Source: DSNY01 sp037446035 (lineage in GTDB: Bacteria > Pseudomonadota > Gammaproteobacteria > Burkholderiales > Burkholderiaceae_F). Taken from it: a DNA stretch of 11,179 bases. A program made the translations under genes and the position numbers. Of this stretch, positions 6,039 through 11,179 are shown piece after piece (position 1 is the stretch's first letter; each line of letters opens with the position of its first letter). The notes under the pieces were generated by a model. That model had not been told where the DNA came from. It searched no databases and was given only the letters and a program-made list of their open reading frames with translations. The stretch covers positions 1-11,179 of the forward strand of contig JBBIJJ010000110.1 of NCBI GenBank assembly GCA_037446035.1. Direction: 5' to 3'.

Positions 6039-7065
6039 CTCTGACTTGATCGATCTGCGCAGCGACACCGTCACGCGCCCGAGCGCGGGCATGCGCCGCG
6101 CGATGTACGAGGCCGAAGTCGGCGACGACGTGTTCGGCGACGACCCGACCGTCAACCGGCTGCAGGCGGTGCTGGCGGAGCGGCTCGGCTACGAGGCGGG
6201 GCTTTTCATGCCGAGCGGCACGCAGAGCAACCTCGTCGCGCTGATGACGCACTGCCAGCGCGGCGACGAATACATCGTCGGGCAGGATGCGCACACCTAC
6301 CGGTACGAAGCCGGCGGCGCCGCGGTGCTCGGTTCGATCCAGCCGCAGCCGCTTGACAACGCTGCAGACGGCACGATCCCGCTCGAAAGAATCGCCGCCG
6401 CGATCAAGCCGGACGACCCGCACTTCGCACGCACGCGGCTGCTGGCGCTGGAGAACACGATCGGCGGCAAGGTCCTACCTCTCGAGTACTGCGCGCAGGC
6501 CACCGCGCTGGCGCACACGCGCGGACTGAGCACGCACCTGGACGGCGCGCGCTACTTCAACGCGGCGGTCGCCTTGGGCGGCGACGAGCGCCTCGTCGCC
6601 GCCGGCTTCGATTCGGTATCGATCTGCCTGTCCAAGGGGCTTGGCGCGCCGGCCGGCACGGTGCTGCTGGGCGCGAAGGCGTTCATCGCCGCCGCGCGCC
6701 GGCCGCGCAAGATGCTGGGCGGGGCGATGCGACAGGCGGGCATCCTCGCGGCGGCGGGCTTGTACGCGCTCGAGCACAACGTCGCGCGACTGGCGGAGGA
6801 TCACGCCAACGCGCAGCGGCTGGCTGACGGCCTGCGCGCGATCGATGCGCTGAAGGTCGAAGGCCCGTACACGAACATGCTGTTCGTCACCGTGCCGGCA
6901 GATTGCGCCGGGCTCGGCGCCTTCCTGCGCGAACGCGGCATCCTGGCGCTCGCCCGCTCGCCGACACTGCGACTGGTCACGCATCTGGACGTCGACGCCG
7001 CGGGCATCGATCGGGCGATCGCTGCGTTTGGCGCCTTTTTCACTGGATGGGCACGTCATGGGTGA
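6031..7065 (+). CDS. ltaE: Low-specificity L-threonine aldolase
   Basis: This PLP enzyme cleaves L-threonine and L-allo-threonine to glycine and acetaldehyde. At 344 residues it is close to the family length. Features are DLRSDTVTRPSAGMRRAM (8-25), VGDDVFGDDPTVNRLQ (30-45), PSGTQSN (61-67), QDAHTYRYEAGG (85-96, H88 stacks on PLP in the family), STHLDGARYFNA (167-178) and the PLP lysine K202 in SICLSKGLGAPAGTVL (197-212). GGAGG (6017-6021) lies nine bases before the ATG. The start and ribosome site are in the second copy of a 54-bp duplication of the trpE end. It is not a tryptophan enzyme; glycine/threonine metabolism is its known role, and its place between trpE and trpG is unusual. The family call is firm; substrate stereopreference cannot be told. 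Confidence 0.95.
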   Translation: MANSDLIDLRSDTVTRPSAGMRRAMYEAEVGDDVFGDDPTVNRLQAVLAERLGYEAGLFMPSGTQSNLVALMTHCQRGDEYIVGQDAHTYRYEAGGAAVLGSIQPQPLDNAADGTIPLERIAAAIKPDDPHFARTRLLALENTIGGKVLPLEYCAQATALAHTRGLSTHLDGARYFNAAVALGGDERLVAAGFDSVSICLSKGLGAPAGTVLLGAKAFIAAARRPRKMLGGAMRQAGILAAAGLYALEHNVARLAEDHANAQRLADGLRAIDALKVEGPYTNMLFVTVPADCAGLGAFLRERGILALARSPTLRLVTHLDVDAAGIDRAIAAFGAFFTGWARHG

Positions 7066-7095
7066 CACGGGGAGCGCATGGAGAACACGGAGGAG
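7063..7095. repeat. Left inverted arm of the GxxExxY cassette
   Basis: The arm runs from the ltaE stop into the GxxExxY gene: TGACACGGGGAGCGCATGG, then AGAACACGGAGGAG. The right arm at 7463-7492, reversed, reads TCACACGGAGGCCACGGAAA then ACACGGAGCT. The two align over about 30 bases with scattered changes. The gene's ATG appears to arise from a CACGG-to-CATGG change within the repeat. Confidence 0.75.
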
Positions 7096-7464
7096 AAATT
7101 CGGCGCTTTGTCCGAGCGCGTTATCGGCGCGGCGATCGAAGTCCATCGACTGCTCGGTCCCGGATTGCTTGAAAGTGCCCACGAGCAGTGCCTCGCGCGT
7201 GATTTCGCTCTGTGTGGCCTGACCTTTCGGCGGCAGGTCGACTGTCCCGTCGAGTACAAGGGGCTCAAGCTCGAGGCCGGCTTTCGTGCCGACTTCGTCG
7301 TAGAGGACGCGTTGAACGTGGAGCTCAAGTCGGTGGAGGCACTTCTGCCCGTCCATAAGTCTCAGATCGCCACGTACTTGCGGCTGTCCGGTCTGTCGAC
7401 GGGCCTTGGGATCCACTTCAACGTCGCGCCGCTTCGCGACGGGATCAAACGAATCGTCGTTTAG
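7078..7464 (+). CDS. GxxExxY family protein (PD-(D/E)XK nuclease-like)
   Basis: The 128 residues match the GxxExxY family throughout: LSERVIGAAIEVHRLLGPG (11-29), GLLESAH (29-35), RRQVDCPVEYKGLKL (51-65), GFRADFVVED (68-77), VELKSVE (81-87), HKSQIATYLRLSG (93-105), GIHFNVAPLRDGIKRIV (111-127). In the name motif the final Tyr is His35 here. D72 with E82-x-K84 forms a D...ExK arrangement like PD-(D/E)XK nucleases. The cellular role of the family is not established to my knowledge. Codon use differs from its neighbours: by hand count 30 of 128 codons end in A or T, well above the flanking trp genes. It is bracketed by inverted repeat arms, which encode its first residues (MENTEE). It starts 12 bases after ltaE and ends 35 before trpG, so it is probably co-transcribed. 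Likely a recent arrival. Confidence 0.92.
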   Translation: MENTEEKFGALSERVIGAAIEVHRLLGPGLLESAHEQCLARDFALCGLTFRRQVDCPVEYKGLKLEAGFRADFVVEDALNVELKSVEALLPVHKSQIATYLRLSGLSTGLGIHFNVAPLRDGIKRIVV

Positions 7465-7492
7465 CTCCGTGTTTTCCGTGGCCTCCGTGTGA
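7463..7492. repeat. Right inverted arm of the GxxExxY cassette
   Basis: AGCTCCGTGTTTTCCGTGGC followed by CTCCGTGTGA begins at the GxxExxY stop codon and ends eight bases before the trpG ATG. It is the inverse of the left arm at 7063-7095. It occupies the place where a trpG ribosome site would be expected; only GTGTGAGA remains. Confidence 0.75.
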
Positions 7493-7499
7493 GATCCGC

Positions 7500-8068
<569 letters not shown>

Positions 8069-8072
<4 letters not shown>

Positions 8073-8464
8073 GAAAGATCGTGATGGCGATCCTGCTCGC
8101 GTTCGCGGGCCCGGCGCGGGCGGACGCGCTGGAAGACTGCATGCGCGGCGCGCGCGATCGCGGCGACGTGACGTCGTGTCTGCACGAGGCGCGCCGCGCC
8201 GCCACCGATCAGATGCTGGGTGCCTTCCTCGACGTCGAGCGCGCGATGCGTGCGATCGACGAGTCGCGCGAGCGCCCCGGCGCGGTCGCGGCGCTGCGCG
8301 AGTCGCAACGCGACTTTGAGCGCTACCTCGGCGCGCACTGCCGGCTCGCGCTGGCCGCCGCCGCCGGCCGACGCGATCCCGGGCAGGCGGCGCTGGCGTG
8401 CGAGGTCGAGATGCTGCGGCAGCGCGCCGCGCTGCTGGAGTCGCTGGCGCCCCGGCAGAATTGA
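8069..8464 (+). CDS. Secreted DUF1311 / LprI-like protein
   Basis: The 131-residue product starts with a classic Sec signal (MRKIVMAILLAFAGPARA, cleavage after A18), so it should be periplasmic. The mature part has four Cys (24, 37, 91, 111), enough for two disulfides. The spacing C24-x12-C37-L-x-E-A, followed by a helical stretch, LRESQRDFERYLGAHC (76-91) and a late Cys, resembles the DUF1311/LprI domain, where a typical core reads L..SQ..W..YRD..C. Some members inhibit lysozyme; that activity is not implied for this one. Trp in the core is replaced by Phe83. It overlaps trpG by ATGA and ends 23 bases before trpD, so it is firmly in the operon although its location and likely role have nothing to do with tryptophan. 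Family assignment is by pattern only. Confidence 0.8.
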
Positions 8465-8487
8465 CGCGAACCAGGGAGGACGAACCG

Positions 8488-9519
8488 ATGGCGATCACCC
8501 CGACTGAGGCGCTCGTGCGCTGCATCGAGCACCGCGAGATCTTTCACGACGAGATGCTTTCGCTCTGGCGCAAGCTGATGAGCGGGGAGCTGACACCGGT
8601 GCAGATCGCCGCGGTGCTGATGGGCTTGCGCGTGAAGAAGGAGACCATCGGCGAGATCGCGGCCGCCGCGACGATCATGCGCGAGTTCGCGACCAAGGTG
8701 GAGGTTGCCGACAAGAGCAACTTGGTCGATCTGTGCGGCACCGGCGGCGACGCGGCGCACACGTTCAACATCTCGACCGCCGCGATGTTCGTCGCCGCGG
8801 CGGCGGGCGCGCGCGTGGCCAAGCACGGCGGCCGCGGCGTGTCGTCCGGCTCGGGCAGCGCCGACGTGCTGGAGGCGCTCGGCGCGCACATCAACCTGTC
8901 GCCCGACAAGGTCGCGACCTGCCTCGCCGAAACCGGCATCGGCTTCATGTTCGCGCCGAACCACCACGCAGCGATGAAGCACGCCGCGCCGGTGCGCAAG
9001 GAGCTCGGCGTGCGGACGATCTTCAACATCCTGGGGCCGCTGACCAACCCGGCCGGCGCGCCGCACCAGGTGATGGGCGTGTTCCACCCGGACCTGGTCG
9101 GCATCCAGGTGCGCGTGCTGCAACAGCTTGGCAGCAAGCACGTGATGGTCGTCTACGGCAAGGACGGCATGGACGAGGTCTCCCTCGGCGCGGCCACGAT
9201 GGTCGGCGAGCTGAAGAACGGCGAAGTGCGCGAGTACGAGATCCATCCCGAGGACTTCGGCCTGGCGATGATCTCCAACCGCGGACTGAAGGTCGCCAAC
9301 GCCAACGAGAGCCGTGCGATGGTGCTCGAGGCGCTGGAGAACACACAGGGCACGCCACGCGAGATCGTGATGCTCAACGCCGCCGTCGCGCTGTACGCCG
9401 CCGACGTCGCCGGTTCGATCGACGACGGCATCCGGATGGCGCGCGAGGCGATCGCCAGCGGTGCGGCGCGCCGCAAGCTCGACCAGTTCGTCGCGACGAC
9501 GCGCAAGCTGGCGGCGTGA
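8488..9519 (+). CDS. trpD: Anthranilate phosphoribosyltransferase
   Basis: TrpD joins anthranilate to PRPP, giving phosphoribosyl-anthranilate. The 343 residues show the helical N-terminal domain (LMSGELTPVQIAAVLMGLR, 30-48), the PRPP loop DLCGTGGDAAHTFNIST (81-97), KHGGRGVSSGSGSADVLEALG (112-132), RTIFNILGPLTNPAG (176-190) and the acidic metal motif GKDGMDE (224-230). In the second motif many enzymes have KHGNRSVSSKSGS; here Asn and Lys are Gly. I think similar KHGGR forms occur in Betaproteobacteria, so this may be a lineage trait. The frame is open upstream, but ATG 8488 fits the family and has a strong GGGAGGA (8474-8480) seven bases before it. It is a stand-alone TrpD. Confidence 0.97.
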   Translation: MAITPTEALVRCIEHREIFHDEMLSLWRKLMSGELTPVQIAAVLMGLRVKKETIGEIAAAATIMREFATKVEVADKSNLVDLCGTGGDAAHTFNISTAAMFVAAAAGARVAKHGGRGVSSGSGSADVLEALGAHINLSPDKVATCLAETGIGFMFAPNHHAAMKHAAPVRKELGVRTIFNILGPLTNPAGAPHQVMGVFHPDLVGIQVRVLQQLGSKHVMVVYGKDGMDEVSLGAATMVGELKNGEVREYEIHPEDFGLAMISNRGLKVANANESRAMVLEALENTQGTPREIVMLNAAVALYAADVAGSIDDGIRMAREAIASGAARRKLDQFVATTRKLAA

Positions 9520-9543
9520 GGACTTCGATTCGCGCAAGTGCCG

Positions 9544-9696
9544 TCCCTCACCCTCAATCCCGCTCCCGACGGCAGAGGGAGGCAGGCCAGCCCCTCTCCC
9601 TCCGGGAGAGGGGGGTGGGGGTGCGGGGTGCGCCCGGTAGGAACACAATGCGCGCCGATGCCACTCTCCCTCCGGGAGAGGGGTGGGGGTGAGGGG
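9544..9696. repeat. Palindromic repeat cluster CCCTCTCCC/GGGAGAGGG
   Basis: The spacer between trpD and the ABM gene holds a left end CCCTCACCCTCAATCCC (9545-9561), a copy CCCCTCTCCCTCCGGGAGAG with GGG following (9591-9613), and a second copy CTCTCCCTCCGGGAGAGG (9664-9681) followed by GGGTGGGGGTGAGGGG (to 9696). Each copy is a hairpin of CTCTCCC against GGGAGAG with a TCC centre, and the outer CCCTCACCC and GGGGTGAGGG ends also pair. This is a well-known style of intergenic repeat in Proteobacteria. It could fold in the trp mRNA between trpD and trpC. No gene is seen in 9520-9757. Confidence 0.85.
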
Positions 9697-9757
9697 TAGA
9701 CCCTGGGGACGGCGCCACGCGTTGAACGAACGTGAGAGGACGCGCAAGGAAGAATTC

Positions 9758-10120
9758 ATGATCGGCGTCATCTTCGAAGTGTGGCCGGCCGCGGGGCGGC
9801 GCGACGAGTATCTGGAGATCGCCGCGCGGCTGAAGGCGGATCTGGAAAAGTTCGACGGCTTCGTCTCGATCGAGCGCTTCCAGAGCCTGACCGATCCGAA
9901 CAAGATCCTGTCGCTGCAGTTCTGGCGCGACGAAGCGTCGCTCGCGCGCTGGCGCAACCACGCGCCGCATCGCGCCGCGCAGGCGCACGGCCGCGCCGAA
10001 GTCTTCGACGACTACCGGCTGCGCGTCGTCTCGGTGCTGCGCGACTACGGCCCGTTCGAACGGCGCGAACAGGCGCCGGCGGATTCGCGCGCGGCGCACG
10101 ACGCGGGAGCGGCGTCGTGA
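9758..10120 (+). CDS. Antibiotic biosynthesis monooxygenase (ABM) domain protein
   Basis: The 120-residue product has a single dimeric alpha/beta-barrel (ABM) domain: IGVIFEVWPAAGRRDEYLEI (2-21), LEKFDGFVSIERFQSLTDP (29-47), ILSLQFWRDEASLARWRN (50-67), HRAAQAHGRAEVFDDYRLRV (71-90). The FWRDEASLARWRNHAPHR pattern is typical of the family. Members include cofactor-less quinol monooxygenases, but many have no known substrate and I cannot assign one. The C-terminal 25 residues are polar. I chose ATG 9758 because AAGGAAG (9746-9752) lies five bases before it and the upstream frame is repeat DNA. The stop overlaps the trpC start as GTGA (10117-10120), so it should be translationally coupled to trpC. 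Confidence 0.88.
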   Translation: MIGVIFEVWPAAGRRDEYLEIAARLKADLEKFDGFVSIERFQSLTDPNKILSLQFWRDEASLARWRNHAPHRAAQAHGRAEVFDDYRLRVVSVLRDYGPFERREQAPADSRAAHDAGAAS

Positions 10121-10905
10121 GCGACATCCTGCACAAGATCCTCGCGGTCAAGCGCGACGAGATAGGGCGCGCGAAGGCGCGCGAGCCGTACGCCGTGCTG
10201 CTGGCGCGCGCCGAAGCCCGGGGCGACCTGCGCGACTTCGAAGGCGCGCTGAGAGCGAAGATCGCCGCCGGCCTGCCCGCGGTGATCGCCGAGGTGAAGA
10301 AGGCGTCGCCGTCGAAAGGCGTGCTGCGCCAGGATTTCGATCCGGCCGCGATCGGCGCAAGCTACGCCAGGCACGGCGCCGCATGCCTGTCGGTGCTGAC
10401 CGACCGGCAGTTCTTTCAGGGCGTGCCGGAGCATCTGGACGCGGCGCGGCGGGCCAGCGGGCTGCCGGTGCTGCGCAAGGATTTCATCGTCGACGAGTAT
10501 CAGGTCGCCGAAGCGCGTGCGTGGGGCGCGGACGCATGCCTTCTGATCGTCGCCGCGCTCGACCTGCCCCGGCTGCGCGACCTCGAAGCGGCTGCGCAGT
10601 CGCTCGGCATGGCCGTGCTGGTCGAAGTGCACGACGCGGCCGAGCTCGACACGGCGCTGAAGCTCGAAACCCCGCTCATCGGCATCAACAACCGCGACCT
10701 GCGCACCTTCGAGGTGTCGTTGCGAACCACGCTCGACCTGCTGCCGTCCGTCGGCACCGGGCGACTGGTGATCACCGAAAGCGGCATCCTGCACGCGGCA
10801 GACGTCGCGACGATGCGCGCCGCCGGCGTGCACGCGTTCCTGGTCGGCGAAGCGTTCATGCGCGCGGCGGACCCGGGCGTGGAACTGGCACGGCTGTTCG
10901 GGTGA
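10117..10905 (+). CDS. trpC: Indole-3-glycerol phosphate synthase
   Basis: TrpC cyclises CdRP to indole-3-glycerol phosphate with loss of CO2 and water. The 262-residue TIM barrel has SDILHKILAVKRDEI (2-16), VIAEVKKASPSKG (56-68), LRKDFIVDEYQV (119-130), LVEVHDAAEL (168-177), IGINNRDLRTFEV (188-200) and VITESGI (218-224). The catalytic and binding set E59, K61, K121, E170, N191 and S222 is complete. It is monofunctional, with no TrpF domain; trpF, trpB and trpA are not in this window. The GTG start is favoured by GGGAGC (10104-10109) and by the family N-terminus; the longer open frame upstream is the shadow of the ABM gene. Confidence 0.98.
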   Translation: MSDILHKILAVKRDEIGRAKAREPYAVLLARAEARGDLRDFEGALRAKIAAGLPAVIAEVKKASPSKGVLRQDFDPAAIGASYARHGAACLSVLTDRQFFQGVPEHLDAARRASGLPVLRKDFIVDEYQVAEARAWGADACLLIVAALDLPRLRDLEAAAQSLGMAVLVEVHDAAELDTALKLETPLIGINNRDLRTFEVSLRTTLDLLPSVGTGRLVITESGILHAADVATMRAAGVHAFLVGEAFMRAADPGVELARLFG

Positions 10906-10931
10906 GGGCGGGCCGAAAGGCTCGTTTTCGG

Positions 10932-10997
10932 CACCGAGACACCGAGAACACCGAGAAAGACTTTGGTCTTTCTCGGTGTCTCTGTGCCTCCGCGGTG
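10932..10997. repeat. CACCGAG-type palindrome after trpC
   Basis: CACCGAGAAAGAC (10949-10961) and GTCTTTCTCGGTG (10966-10978) form a perfect 13-bp stem around a TTTG loop. The outer parts (CACCGAGACACCGAGAA on the left, TCTCTGTGCCTCCGCGGTG on the right) extend the pairing with few mismatches. It begins 26 bases after the trpC stop. The stem lacks a following T-run but could still slow or end transcription of the operon, or protect the mRNA end. It is the best-preserved copy of the family in this window. Confidence 0.85.
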
Positions 10998-11027
10998 AAT
11001 ACAACGGCCTTCGCAGGACGCAACCGT

Positions 11028-11081
11028 CACCACAGAGGCACGGAGAAATGCTCTCGTCGGTGTTCTCGGTGTCTCGGTGGT
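11028..11081. repeat. CACCGAG-type palindrome before the convergent gene
   Basis: The left arm CACCACAGAGGCACGGAGAA pairs with the right arm TTCTCGGTGTCTCGGTGGT, with a few mismatches, around a short centre (ATGCTCTCGTCGGTG). It lies 30 bases after the previous copy and six bases before the end of the convergent minus-strand frame, so it also sits in that gene's 3' flank. Confidence 0.8.
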
Positions 11082-11087
11082 AAACAC

Positions 11088-11179
11088 CTACGCTCTTCCA
11101 CCGCTCGGCAGCAGGCTCGCCGCCGCGAACGTGACGGCCGCGATGCCGGCCATCGCCAGCAGCAGGGAGAAGGTGTGAA
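11088..11179 (-). CDS. C-terminal end of a membrane protein (partial)
   Basis: Read on the minus strand from the window edge, one frame gives HTFSLLLAMAGIAAVTFAAA then SLLPSGGRA and a TAG stop (11088-11090). It is one strongly hydrophobic helix followed by a short polar tail, as at the end of a multi-pass transporter such as an MFS permease. Only 30 codons are visible, so the family cannot be fixed. It is convergent with trpC. Confidence 0.45.
   Translation of the reverse strand, partial: HTFSLLLAMAGIAAVTFAAASLLPSGGRA

Noticed and set aside
8323..9957. A 544-residue minus-strand open frame across trpD and the ABM gene
   Set aside because: Shadow of trpD and repeat DNA, with low-complexity Pro/Gly stretches from the CCCTCTCCC repeat.

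Overview
The window is a GC-rich bacterial chromosome segment. It carries mltA and apaG on the minus strand, then rpe, gph, trpE, trpG, trpD and trpC on the plus strand. As I recall it, this order is typical of Betaproteobacteria, especially Burkholderiales and relatives. High GC, strong G/C preference at third codon positions and dispersed palindromic repeats fit that placement. The exact genus cannot be told from the sequence.

Layout. Positions 1-425 are gene-free and hold two kinds of palindromic repeat. mltA (lytic transglycosylase lipoprotein, minus) is followed by a probable 34-residue membrane peptide (plus) and apaG (minus). From 2576 rightwards everything is on the plus strand: rpe, gph, a very short tryptophan-rich leader ORF (called trpL here), trpE, a threonine aldolase (ltaE), a GxxExxY-family gene, trpG, a secreted DUF1311/LprI-like protein, trpD, a small ABM-domain monooxygenase, and trpC. 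The last 270 bases hold two repeat copies and the 3' end of a convergent membrane-protein gene.

How the genes work together. TrpE and TrpG form anthranilate synthase; TrpD adds phosphoribose; TrpC closes the indole ring. Rpe and Gph are central-carbon enzymes that sit upstream of the trp genes. Overlapping stop/start codons (gph/trpL, trpG/DUF1311, ABM/trpC) and an apparently lost trpE/ltaE overlap point to one co-transcribed, partly translationally coupled unit. Unusually, every neighbouring pair of trp genes is separated by at least one non-trp gene.

Main points. (1) A 31-codon ORF between gph and trpE has five Trp codons. The last two lie in the 5' arm of a hairpin whose loop begins the stop codon, which is the layout of a ribosome-mediated trp attenuator. 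(2) The GxxExxY gene is bracketed by inverted arms of a dispersed CACCGAG/CACGGAG repeat family; one arm encodes its first residues and the other abuts trpG. Several gene-less copies of the repeat lie elsewhere in the window. (3) A perfect 54-bp direct duplication has split a former trpE/ltaE overlap, and the second copy keeps the old junction.
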